NCBI RefSeq assembly: GCF_035984415.1
Contig: NZ_CP130720.1
Span: forward strand, 5,704,001 to 5,768,000
Reading direction: 5' to 3'
Source: Streptomyces sp. NBC_01296
GTDB lineage: Bacteria > Actinomycetota > Actinomycetes > Streptomycetales > Streptomycetaceae
DNA length: 64,000 nt
Shown here: piece by piece, positions 17,063 through 24,973 of the stretch
Layout: each line of letters starts with the position of its first letter
How positions within the stretch are numbered: position 1 is the stretch's first letter
Position numbers and translations under genes: made by a program
Notes under the pieces: generated by a model
Seen by the model: only the letters and a program-made list of their open reading frames with translations
What the model was told of the DNA's origin: nothing
Database searches by the model: none

Positions 17063-17485
17063 ATGCGCACCCAGCTGGGCCAGATCTTCCGCTTCGGCCT
17101 CGTCGGCGCGGTCAACACCGGCACCTTCTTCGCCATCTACCTGCTGCTGCACCCGTGGATGCCGTACTTCCTCGCCTACACCCTCGCCTTCCTGCTGGCG
17201 ATGGTCGGCTCGTTCTTCATGAACACCTACTTCACCTACCGGACCAAGCCCACCTGGAAGAAGTTCCTCCTCTTCCCCCTGACGAACGTCACGAACTACG
17301 TGATCCAGTCCGCCGGGCTCTACGCCCTGGTGACCTGGGCCGGGCTCGACACCCGGATCGCCCCGCTCGTCGCCGCCGTCGTGGCCATCCCGTTCACCTA
17401 CCTGCTGTCCCGCAAGATCCTGGTCCCGGGCGCCGCCGCACAGACGGAGAACCCGGAGCCGGCCCGCAGCGGGTCCGCGGGCTGA
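17063..17485 (+). CDS. GtrA family membrane protein
   Basis: A 140-residue protein with four predicted transmembrane helices. It opens with QIFRFGLVGAVNTGTFFAIYLLL and contains SFFMNTYFTYR, both standard GtrA signatures. Members flip or position polyprenyl-phosphate-linked sugars for external glycosyltransferases. It follows the polyprenyl-phosphate glycosyltransferase after three bases, so the two form an operon and probably a functional pair in wall-polymer decoration. Confidence 0.93.
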   Translation: MRTQLGQIFRFGLVGAVNTGTFFAIYLLLHPWMPYFLAYTLAFLLAMVGSFFMNTYFTYRTKPTWKKFLLFPLTNVTNYVIQSAGLYALVTWAGLDTRIAPLVAAVVAIPFTYLLSRKILVPGAAAQTENPEPARSGSAG

Positions 17486-17500
17486 GTCCACCGTCTGAAA

Positions 17501-17522
17501 CCCCTGAGCGGCCGCTCGGGGG
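17501..17522 (+). terminator. Short hairpin after gtrA-like gene
   Basis: CCCC-T-GAGCG then CGCTC-GGGG folds into a compact stem of about ten pairs with a two-base loop, 16 bases after the gtrA stop. A -10-like TAGATT follows at 17530-17535 and may start the proB transcript. Confidence 0.5.
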
Positions 17523-17574
17523 CACCCCGTAGATTGAGGTGGCAGACGTACCGGCAAGGGGCAAGGGGACAGAC

Positions 17575-18702
17575 GTGTCAGCGGCTAGGCAAGGTGTCGT
17601 GGACGCCCGCAGGATCGTGGTCAAGGTCGGATCCTCCTCTTTGACCACCGCGGCCGGCGGACTCGACGCCGATCGGGTGGACGCCCTGGTCGACGTACTG
17701 GCCAAGGCCCGCAGCGGCGGGGAGAAGGAGATCGTCCTCGTCTCCAGCGGGGCCATCGCCGCCGGACTCTCCCCGCTCGGACTGCGCCGCCGCCCCACGG
17801 ACCTGGCCCGGCAGCAGGCCGCCGCCAGCGTCGGGCAGGGGCTGCTGGTCGCCCGGTACACCGCCTCCTTCGCCCGGTACGGGGTCCGCGTCGGCCAGGT
17901 ACTGCTGACCAGCGACGACACCAGCCGGCGCGCCCACTACCGCAACGCGTACCGGACCCTGGACCAGCTCCTGGCCATGGGCGCCCTGCCCGTGGTCAAC
18001 GAGAACGACACCGTCGCCACGGACGAGATCCGCTTCGGCGACAACGACCGGCTCGCGGCCCTCGTCGCCCACCTGGTCCGCGCCGACCTCCTCGTTCTCC
18101 TGTCCGATGTGGACGGCCTGTACGACGGCGACCCGTCGCTCCCCGGTACCACCCGCATCGACGAGGTGCGCGGCCCCGAGGACATCGCGCACGTCTCGAT
18201 CGGCAGCGCCGGCAAGGCCGGCGTGGGCACCGGCGGCATGGTCACCAAGGTCGAGGCGGCGCGGATCGCGGCGGCGGCCGGCATCCCGGTCGTCCTCACC
18301 TCGGCGAGCCAGGCCGCGGACGCCCTGGCCGGGCGGCCGACCGGTACGCACTTCCACGCCACCGGCCGGCGCTCGGCGGACCGGCTGCTATGGCTGCAGC
18401 ACGCCTCGACCCCGCAGGGGCACTTGGTCCTGGACGAGGGCGCCGTACGCGCGGTGACCGAGCGCGGCAGCTCCCTGCTGCCCGCCGGGATCGCCGCCGT
18501 CGAGGGAGAGTTCGTCGCCGGCGACCCCGTGGAACTGCGCGCGCCCGACGGCCGCGCCGTGGCCCGCGGGCTGGTCAACTTCGACGCCAAGGAACTCCCG
18601 CAGCTCCTCGGCCGCTCCACCCGGGAGCTTGCGAAGGAACTCGGCCCGGAGTACGAGCGCGAGGTCGTACACCGCGACGATCTGGTCCTGCTGCAGGGCT
18701 GA
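17575..18702 (+). CDS. proB: Glutamate 5-kinase
   Basis: A 375-residue enzyme that phosphorylates glutamate in the first step of proline synthesis. The amino-acid kinase domain has RRIVVKVGSSSLT at about residue 12, VSSGAIAAG, PVVNENDTV and the GTGGMVTKVEAA motif. A C-terminal PUA domain occupies about 285-365. GTG 17575 was chosen because AAGGGG lies six bases upstream and it gives family length; the frame continues 12 codons further. ProA, the next enzyme, lies about 1 kb downstream, separated by a small gene and a repeat-rich gap. Confidence 0.96.
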   Translation: MSAARQGVVDARRIVVKVGSSSLTTAAGGLDADRVDALVDVLAKARSGGEKEIVLVSSGAIAAGLSPLGLRRRPTDLARQQAAASVGQGLLVARYTASFARYGVRVGQVLLTSDDTSRRAHYRNAYRTLDQLLAMGALPVVNENDTVATDEIRFGDNDRLAALVAHLVRADLLVLLSDVDGLYDGDPSLPGTTRIDEVRGPEDIAHVSIGSAGKAGVGTGGMVTKVEAARIAAAAGIPVVLTSASQAADALAGRPTGTHFHATGRRSADRLLWLQHASTPQGHLVLDEGAVRAVTERGSSLLPAGIAAVEGEFVAGDPVELRAPDGRAVARGLVNFDAKELPQLLGRSTRELAKELGPEYEREVVHRDDLVLLQG

Positions 18703-18763
18703 GGTTAGGTAAAACCGCCGCGCGGCGGGCCGGGGACTGGTCAACTGTGAGGGGCGGACAGGC

Positions 18764-19183
18764 ATGGCGCAGACAGGAGGCGGGCTGGTGAGACGAGCGC
18801 TGACCAGCATCAGCGGCGGCGGGGACGGCGAGCAGGACGAAGCCTCCCGCCTCTGGCACGTCACCCTGAGCGTCTCGGGCAAGCCGGCGCCGCTGTCGGA
18901 GGTCCGACGCGGGCTGGAACAGCTGGCCCACGACCACCCCTTCCTCCTGACCAGCCGGTACGCCGACGACCATGCGGAGATCCGGTACTGGGAGGAGGCC
19001 CGCGACCTCCACGACGCCGCGGCCGTCGCCCTGCGCCTGTGGGGCGAACACCGCTCCTCGGCGCAGCTCCCGCCGTGGGAGATCGTCGGCCTGGAGGTCA
19101 TCGACCGCGCGACGTACCACCTCCGCGTGGCGGAAGGCTACGGCCCACCCCCGGCGCACCCCGTAGGCGTCCACCCCTATTGA
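18764..19183 (+). CDS. Conserved hypothetical protein between proB and proA
   Basis: A 139-residue soluble protein I cannot assign to a named family. After a short basic, glycine-rich N-terminus it reads LWHVTLSVSGKPAPLSEVRRGLEQLAHDHPFLLTSRYADDHAEIRYWEEA, an alpha/beta pattern resembling a small ferredoxin-like fold. It ends HPVGVHPY. ATG 18764 has GGGGCGG upstream; GTG 18788 is an alternative start. I recall a similar gene at this place in other Streptomyces, so it is probably real and conserved, but no reaction can be proposed. Confidence 0.8.
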   Translation: MAQTGGGLVRRALTSISGGGDGEQDEASRLWHVTLSVSGKPAPLSEVRRGLEQLAHDHPFLLTSRYADDHAEIRYWEEARDLHDAAAVALRLWGEHRSSAQLPPWEIVGLEVIDRATYHLRVAEGYGPPPAHPVGVHPY

Positions 19184-19309
19184 TGCGCCCCTCGCCGTCT
19201 CGACGCACCCCTCGCACGGCTCGGCCCTGGCGGGCCTCCCCGGCTTCGGGTTGCTGCGCCGAACTCCGTCCGGCGATGGCCGGGCGGGACCAGGGGCGGC
19301 TTCGGCCCC

Positions 19310-19365
19310 AACCCGGCCCCGCCGGCGTTTGAGGCCCGGGGTCCGGGGCGGAGCCCCGGGTCTTT
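19310..19365 (+). repeat. Dispersed intergenic repeat, copy A
   Basis: The 24-base core at 19312-19335 (starting CCCGGCCCCG and ending GTTTGAGGC) recurs exactly, inverted, at 39856-39879. The core is followed by a GC hairpin (CCGGGGC-GGA-GCCCCGG). Both copies lie outside genes. Confidence 0.85.
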
Positions 19366-19655
19366 CGGGTCCGGGCGGAGCCCGAAGAACGGTGGAAGGG
19401 CGGGTAGGGGACAAGCCCCACAGGGCCGACCACCTGCACCCGCGGCCAGTGCCGGGCCGACGGCGGCGGGCCCACCGCCCAGCCCCGCCGGACGGAGTCT
19501 GCCCGGCCGCCGCCGGGCGTTGCCCCGGCGCACGGGCCCGAAGCCTCGCGGAGGCGCCCCGGGGTGGAGGTCCGGCCCACCGGCCGGAGGCCTCGGCGGA
19601 GGCGCCCACGGCTCAGGCCCGCCGGACGGAGCCCGGCCCAGCGGACCGAAGGCTC

Positions 19656-19693
<38 letters not shown>

Positions 19694-19768
19694 GAGCCCG
19701 CGCCCCCGGGCGTCTCGCGGGGTGGAACCCCGTCGGTCCCGGCCGGGCCGGGGATTACCCTGGGCGGC

Positions 19769-21046
19769 ATGACCTCGCTCGACGCCCCCGTCTCGCCCGT
19801 GATCGCCACCGCGCAAGCCGCCCGCACCGCCGCCGCGGCCATCGCCCCCCTCCCGCGGTCCGCCAAGGACACCGCGCTGCTGGCCATCGCGGACGCCCTG
19901 GAGGCCCGTACGGCCGAGATCGTCGCCGCCAACGCCGTCGACACCGACAAGGCCCGCGCCGCCGGCACCAGCGAGACCGTCATCGACCGCCTCACCCTCA
20001 CCCCGGACCGCATCGCGGCCATCGCCTCCGACGTGCGCGACGTCGCGGCCCTCCCCGACCCCGTCGGCGAGGTCGTCCGCGGCTCGACCCTCCCCAACGG
20101 GATCGACCTGCGTCAGATCCGCGTCCCGCTCGGCGTCGTCGGCATCATCTACGAGGCCCGCCCCAACGTCACCGTCGACGCCGCCGCCCTCTGCCTCAAG
20201 TCCGGCAACGCGGTCCTGCTGCGCGGCAGCTCCTCCGCCTACGCCTCCAACACGGCCCTCGTCGCCATCCTCCGCGACGCCGTCGAGAGCACGGGCCTGC
20301 CCGCCGACGCGATCCAGCTGGTCCCCGGCGAGTCCCGCGACTCCGTCCGCGAGCTGATGCGCGCCCGCGGCCTCGTCGACGTCCTCATCCCGCGCGGCGG
20401 CGCCTCCCTCATCAAGACCGTCGTCGAGGAGTCCATCGTCCCGGTCATCGAGACCGGTACCGGCAACTGCCACGTCTACGTGGACGCCCAGGCCGACCTC
20501 GACATGGCCGTGGACATCCTCGTCAACTCCAAGGCGCAGCGGCCCTCCGTCTGCAACTCCGCCGAGACGCTCCTCGTCCACCGCGACATCGCCGACGCCT
20601 TCCTGCCGCGCGCCCTCGACGCCCTCGCCGACGCCGGCGTCACCGTCCACGGCGACGCCCGGGTCCTCGCGGCCGCCGAGAACTCCAAGGCCACCGCGCT
20701 CCCCGCCACCGACGAGGACTGGGCCGCCGAGTACCTCTCCTACGACATCGCCGCCGGCGTCGTGGACTCCCTCGACGACGCCGTCGCCCACATCCGCCGC
20801 TGGACCTCCGGCCACACCGAGGCGATCGTCACCACCTCGCAGGCCGCCGCCCGCCGCTTCACCCAGCTGGTCGACTCGACCACGGTCGCCGTAAATGCCT
20901 CCACCCGGTTCACCGACGGTGGTCAGTTCGGCTTCGGCGCCGAGATCGGGATCTCCACGCAGAAACTGCACGCCCGCGGCCCGATGGGCCTCCCGGAGCT
21001 CACCTCCACCAAGTACATCGTCACCGGCGACGGTCACGTTCGGTAG
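19769..21046 (+). CDS. proA: Glutamate-5-semialdehyde dehydrogenase (gamma-glutamyl phosphate reductase)
   Basis: A 425-residue aldehyde dehydrogenase superfamily enzyme reducing gamma-glutamyl phosphate to the semialdehyde in proline synthesis. The catalytic Cys is at residue 262 in RPSVCNSAET. Other family motifs include PLGVVGIIYEARPNV, LRGSS and ASTRFTDGGQFGFGAEIGIST. ATG 19769 has no ribosome-binding site. TACCCT (19756-19761) ends seven bases before it, suggesting a leaderless transcript that starts inside the repeat-rich gap rather than read-through from proB. Confidence 0.96.
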   Translation: MTSLDAPVSPVIATAQAARTAAAAIAPLPRSAKDTALLAIADALEARTAEIVAANAVDTDKARAAGTSETVIDRLTLTPDRIAAIASDVRDVAALPDPVGEVVRGSTLPNGIDLRQIRVPLGVVGIIYEARPNVTVDAAALCLKSGNAVLLRGSSSAYASNTALVAILRDAVESTGLPADAIQLVPGESRDSVRELMRARGLVDVLIPRGGASLIKTVVEESIVPVIETGTGNCHVYVDAQADLDMAVDILVNSKAQRPSVCNSAETLLVHRDIADAFLPRALDALADAGVTVHGDARVLAAAENSKATALPATDEDWAAEYLSYDIAAGVVDSLDDAVAHIRRWTSGHTEAIVTTSQAAARRFTQLVDSTTVAVNASTRFTDGGQFGFGAEIGISTQKLHARGPMGLPELTSTKYIVTGDGHVR

Positions 21047-21111
21047 TCGGACCCCGAACACCGGGTGGCCGGATTTCGGCGGACACCCTGCCCAAAGCAG
21101 CCCCCCAGGTC

Positions 21112-21117
21112 TAGGCT
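21112..21117 (+). promoter_or_regulatory. -10 box for the SCO2583-like gene
   Basis: TAGGCT ends six bases before GTG 21124, and no ribosome-binding site is present, so the mRNA is probably leaderless. Confidence 0.5.
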
Positions 21118-21123
21118 GTTGCT

Positions 21124-21672
21124 GTGCCGGACGACGTGGGGGGCAAGATCCCGGACGACGGGGAGCCCGACAACGACGACCGCGGAGGCGCGGATCAGGA
21201 CTTCGCCTCCGTGGTGTTCGACGAGGACTTCGTCCGGAACGCCGAGATCCATGAACCGAGCGCCGCAGAGCGCCAGCGGGCCGCAGACCGGGCGCGCGCG
21301 GAGGCGGAAGCCGCCCGCGCCGTCGCCGGCGGCTGGACCTCCGACGACGACTACGACGGCTACGGCTACGGCCGCCCCGACGGGTACGGCATCGACGAAC
21401 CCGGCTGGGAATACGGCCCCGGCTACGCGGAGGGCCCGTACGGGGCCTACGGCGGCGCCCTGCGCCCCTACCGGGGCCGCTCGCCCTGGCTGCGCCCGGT
21501 CGCCTGGGTGCTCGCCTTCGTGATGGGCCTCGGCATGGTCGCCCTCGCCTTCAGCGCCGTCTACCGCGGCGCCTCGAGCGACGCGGACCACGCTCCCGCG
21601 CCCGCCAGCACCCCGCTGACGGAAGTCAGCGGCGCCGGAGCGTTTATGTACCCCGTCGGCCGCCAACCCTGA
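21124..21672 (+). CDS. SCO2583-like membrane protein
   Basis: A 182-residue protein with an acidic cytosolic N-terminus (1-65), a Tyr/Gly-rich stretch (YDGYGYGRPDGYG, about 75-115), one transmembrane helix (PVAWVLAFVMGLGMVALAF, about 125-145) and a short external tail. Near residue 28 it carries SVVFDEDFVR, which recurs in the next gene. I recall NCBI naming proteins at this site the SCO2583 family membrane protein; this is memory, not a search. It lies 68 bases upstream of the SCO2584-like gene on the same strand. A role in spore envelope formation is inferred from the neighbour. Confidence 0.8.
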   Translation: MPDDVGGKIPDDGEPDNDDRGGADQDFASVVFDEDFVRNAEIHEPSAAERQRAADRARAEAEAARAVAGGWTSDDDYDGYGYGRPDGYGIDEPGWEYGPGYAEGPYGAYGGALRPYRGRSPWLRPVAWVLAFVMGLGMVALAFSAVYRGASSDADHAPAPASTPLTEVSGAGAFMYPVGRQP

Positions 21673-21740
21673 AGGTACGACCCCACTCGCGTTCGCCGGA
21701 GCTGGGGGCTTCTCTGAAGCGGGGACAGCGGGGAGAAGCA

Positions 21741-22889
21741 ATGGCCGTGCCAGGAGATCCACCCGACGGCACCCCCGAGGGCATCGGCGGGGGCGACGAG
21801 GAGTTCCGGTCGGACGAGTACCGATCGGTCGTGTTCGACGAGGACTTCGTCCGGGCTGCCCGGCTGCAGGAGTTCTCCGCCCAGGAGCGGATGGGCGAGC
21901 ATGCGCGGGCCGTCCGCAGTCGGTCCATCTGGTCCGGCGGCGGCTCCTCCCGGTCCCGGACCAGCACGCCCGGCCGGGGAGCCCGCCAGGGCATGCTGCT
22001 GGTACTGCTCATCGCCGTGGCCTTCGCCGCGGCCGTCTACATGGGCCTGAGCAACCCGGCCGTACCTCCGTCCACCCGCCGGACCGATCCGCTGAGCAGT
22101 ACGGTCGTGCCCCTCGCGCCGAGCACCGCCGTGCCCGGAGGACGGCCCGTCGACCTGTACGCGAAGAGCCCGGCGGCCGAGTACCGCGTCGGGGCGGCCG
22201 GGATCACCCTGCCGGCCGTGCGCCGCACCCACCATTTCACCGAAGGGCAGGTCGTCACCGCCCTGTCCATCGCCAAGGACTACCTGGTGCAGTCCTCGCT
22301 GGACCCCGACGTACTGGCCGGCGCCGCCACCCGGCCCGTGCGCGTCCTGCTCGACCCCGACCAGCTGGCGCAGTTCGACCGCAGCATGACCTCGCCCTCC
22401 GGCGACGGCCGGCACGCCTCCACCGGCTGGCTGGTCCGCTTCGACCCGGCCACGGCCGCCGTGGCCGACACCCGGGTCCGGGTGAGCGGGACCCTCGCCT
22501 TCGAGGAGGTCTCCGCGGACGTGCTCGAGGTGACCACCGACCACGCCTTCGTGTACGCCGTGCGCCCCGCCACCGGATCCCCGGCCGCGGCCGACGGCGC
22601 CTCGCTCTTCACCGTCCGGCGCGAGCTGCGGCTGCGCTTCGACCGGGAAGACCTCGCGGCCCGGCGGGCGGAACTGGTCTCGGCCTACGTGATGGCCGGT
22701 CCGCAGGACTGCTCCACCGATCCCGCCGAAGGCTTCCGCCCGGTCCTGGCCGGGGCGGGACCCACCACGGTCGGCCCGGCCGCGAGCGACCCGTACGCCA
22801 GCGGCACCCCGCGGCGCACCGCCGGGCTGTGCGGGGTACTGGCGCCGCCCACGGCCGCCGAGGCCGCCCCCGTCAGCCCTGCTCCGTAG
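21741..22889 (+). CDS. SCO2584-like spore wall biosynthesis protein
   Basis: A 382-residue single-pass membrane protein. The N-terminus (1-80) is cytosolic and contains RSVVFDEDFVRAARLQEFSA near residue 30. The helix is MLLVLLIAVAFAAAVYMGL (about 84-103). Residues 110-360 would be extracellular. They have a mixed alpha/beta pattern with two Cys (CSTDP, LCGVL) that could form a disulphide. From memory, S. coelicolor SCO2584 belongs to a group needed for the spore wall, and SCO2578 (PdtA, an LCP protein) is another member; the equivalent of PdtA is at 24974. The ribosome-binding site GGGGAGAAGCA precedes ATG. Its 3' end overlaps the convergent metalloprotease gene by 17 bases. Confidence 0.83.
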   Translation: MAVPGDPPDGTPEGIGGGDEEFRSDEYRSVVFDEDFVRAARLQEFSAQERMGEHARAVRSRSIWSGGGSSRSRTSTPGRGARQGMLLVLLIAVAFAAAVYMGLSNPAVPPSTRRTDPLSSTVVPLAPSTAVPGGRPVDLYAKSPAAEYRVGAAGITLPAVRRTHHFTEGQVVTALSIAKDYLVQSSLDPDVLAGAATRPVRVLLDPDQLAQFDRSMTSPSGDGRHASTGWLVRFDPATAAVADTRVRVSGTLAFEEVSADVLEVTTDHAFVYAVRPATGSPAAADGASLFTVRRELRLRFDREDLAARRAELVSAYVMAGPQDCSTDPAEGFRPVLAGAGPTTVGPAASDPYASGTPRRTAGLCGVLAPPTAAEAAPVSPAP

Positions 22890-23955
22890 CAGGGCCGCCC
22901 TTGTTCTCGGTGCCCGAGCCCGGACCGCCGCCGGCCGCGCCCGTGAACTTGTCGCGCAGCTTGCCGCCGACGTCGGCCGCGCCGCCCGCGATGTCGCCGA
23001 CCAGCTTGAACAGCGGGTCCTTGCTGCTGCGCACCGCGTCCGCGTAGTGCGAGGCCGACTCCCGGAAGGAGTCCGTGACCGAGGTGTCCTTGTCCTCGTC
23101 CCGCCTCGGGTAGTGGCCGTCCATGATCCGCTGGTAGTCCCGGTTCTGCGACCACTTCTTCAGCTCGGCCGCCCGCACGGTGGTGAAGGGATGCGTCCGC
23201 GGCAGCACGTTGAGGATCTTCAGCACGGAGTCGCGCAGATCGCCGCTCGACTCGTACTCCTCGGCCTGGGCCAGGAAGGAGTCCACGTTCATCTCGTGGA
23301 GGTGGTTGCCGCCCGCGATCTTCATCAGGCCCCGCATCGACGCGTTCACGTCCTGCCCGACCAGCAGTCCGGCCCGGTCCGCCGACAGCTCCGACTTGCG
23401 GAACCACTCCCGCAGCGCGGTCACGATCGCCATGATCGCCACATTGCCCAGCGGGATCCACGCCACCTTCATCGCCAGACCTGTGAGGAACAGCAGGATC
23501 GTGCGGTACACCGCGTGTCCCGACAGGGCATGGCCCACCTCGTGGCCCACGACCGCCCGCATCTCCTCCTCGTCGAGCAGCTCGACCAGGCCCGTCGTCA
23601 CCACGATGATCGGCTCGTCCAGCCCGATGCACATGGCGTTCGGCTTCGGGTCCTGCTGCACGTACATCTGCGGGACCCTCTCCAGGTCCAGGATGTAACA
23701 GGCGTCGCGCAGCATCTCGTACAAGTGCGGGAACTGCGTCTCGCCCACCCGGACGGACTCCGACAGGAAGAGCAGGCGCAGGCTCCGCTCCGGAAGCAGC
23801 CCGCTCAGGGCCTTGAACACGGTGTCGAACCCGCTCAGCTTGCGCAGCGCCACCAGCGCCGAGCGGTCCGCCGGGTGCTCGTACGCGCGCGAGGAAATGC
23901 CGGGAAACCTCCTGCGGTCCCGCGCCGGCACCTTCTCGAACCCGGTCTCCGTCAT
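22873..23955 (-). CDS. M48 family zinc metalloprotease, membrane-associated
   Basis: A 360-residue protein with the HEXXH site at 138-142 (VVGHEVGHALSGH). A third zinc ligand is probably the Glu in SELSADRAGLL near residue 185. Hydrophobic helices flank the site (TILLFLTGLAMKVAWIPLG). Members resemble HtpX-type proteases that remove damaged membrane proteins. The C-terminal 60 residues (GGAADVGGKLRDKFTGAAGG) are low-complexity and presumably flexible. ATG 23955 has a strong GGGGGAGGGCG site. It is divergent from the 55-residue membrane protein gene at 24096 and convergent, with overlap, on the SCO2584-like gene. Confidence 0.9.
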   Translation of the reverse strand: MTETGFEKVPARDRRRFPGISSRAYEHPADRSALVALRKLSGFDTVFKALSGLLPERSLRLLFLSESVRVGETQFPHLYEMLRDACYILDLERVPQMYVQQDPKPNAMCIGLDEPIIVVTTGLVELLDEEEMRAVVGHEVGHALSGHAVYRTILLFLTGLAMKVAWIPLGNVAIMAIVTALREWFRKSELSADRAGLLVGQDVNASMRGLMKIAGGNHLHEMNVDSFLAQAEEYESSGDLRDSVLKILNVLPRTHPFTTVRAAELKKWSQNRDYQRIMDGHYPRRDEDKDTSVTDSFRESASHYADAVRSSKDPLFKLVGDIAGGAADVGGKLRDKFTGAAGGGPGSGTENKGGPATEQG

Positions 23956-24095
23956 AACGCCCTCCCCCTTGATCGGCCTGTCGCTTCTGCGTCTATCCTC
24001 TCCAACGCCTGAGTCGGCGTGAGCGTGCCCCAGGCCCCCGCATACGATGTGAGCGAAGTCTCCGCTCGCTCCCCGACTCGATAGGTATCTGCCTG

Positions 24096-24263
24096 ATGAG
24101 CCTCTCCACCACCGCCCACAACCTGGTCGTTCTCGCGTCGGAGGGCGCCGAGCAGCACGGCGGCAACCACGACAGCCTGAACCCGTTCCTGACCGGTGGC
24201 GCGGCGCTGGGCATCCTGCTGCTGATGCTCTGGGTGACCACGCGCCTGAACCGCGACCGCTGA
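24096..24263 (+). CDS. Small single-pass membrane protein (55 residues)
   Basis: This short gene has an ATG at 24096 and a TGA at 24261-24263. The protein has a polar, His-containing N-terminus (AEQHGGNHDSLN), one transmembrane helix (FLTGGAALGILLLMLWVTT) and a short positive end (RLNRDR), so the N-terminus is predicted outside. It has normal Streptomyces codon usage and sits 68 bases before nadD in the same direction. Function unknown. It could be a regulator or assembly factor for an adjacent membrane protein. Confidence 0.75.
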   Translation: MSLSTTAHNLVVLASEGAEQHGGNHDSLNPFLTGGAALGILLLMLWVTTRLNRDR

Positions 24264-24331
24264 ACCCGCGCTCGCGCACACGCTCGAATGCGGGTCCGCA
24301 CCGCTCCGCCGGGCCAGTAGGCTCTGCGCTC

Positions 24332-24949
24332 ATGGGAGAGCAGGAGATGCCTACCGGCCCGGTCAAGCGCCGGCTCGGCGTGATGGGCGGGACATTCGAC
24401 CCGATCCACCACGGACACCTGGTGGCCGCCAGTGAAGTGGCCGCCCTGTTCCACCTCGACGAGGTGGTGTTCGTACCGACCGGCCAGCCGTGGCAGAAGT
24501 CGCAGCGCGCCGTGTCCCCCGCCGAGGACCGCTATCTGATGACGGTCATCGCGACGGCCTCGAACCCCCAGTTCTCGGTGAGCCGCATCGACATCGACCG
24601 CGGCGGGCCGACGTACACGATCGACACCCTGCGGGACCTGAGCGCGCTCAACGAAGACGCCGACCTGTTCTTCATCACCGGCGCCGACGCCCTCGCCCAG
24701 ATCCTGACCTGGCGCAACGCCGACGAGCTCTTCTCGCTCGCCCACTTCATCGGAGTGACCCGGCCGGGCCACGTGCTCACCGACGACGGGCTCCCCGAGG
24801 ACGGCGTCTCGCTGGTGCAGGTGCCCGCGCTGGCGATTTCCTCCACGGACTGCCGCGCACGGGTCGCCCAGGGGGATCCTGTCTGGTATTTGGTGCCCGA
24901 CGGTGTGGTGCGCTACATCGACAAGCGTGAGCTGTACCGGGGAGCCTGA
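24332..24949 (+). CDS. nadD: Nicotinate-nucleotide adenylyltransferase
   Basis: A 205-residue nucleotidyltransferase forming deamido-NAD from nicotinate mononucleotide and ATP. GGTFDPIHHGHL near residue 19 is the (H/T)xGH ATP-binding motif. FVPTGQPWQK and the C-terminal ISSTDCRARV (ISSTxIR-like) complete the family signature. ATG 24332 is preceded by a -10-like TAGGCT eight bases upstream, which fits a leaderless mRNA; ATG 24347 is an alternative. The nadD - LCP - rsfS - histidine phosphatase order follows. Confidence 0.96.
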   Translation: MGEQEMPTGPVKRRLGVMGGTFDPIHHGHLVAASEVAALFHLDEVVFVPTGQPWQKSQRAVSPAEDRYLMTVIATASNPQFSVSRIDIDRGGPTYTIDTLRDLSALNEDADLFFITGADALAQILTWRNADELFSLAHFIGVTRPGHVLTDDGLPEDGVSLVQVPALAISSTDCRARVAQGDPVWYLVPDGVVRYIDKRELYRGA

Positions 24950-24973
24950 GCTTCCGGAGAGAGGGGCCCCGCG

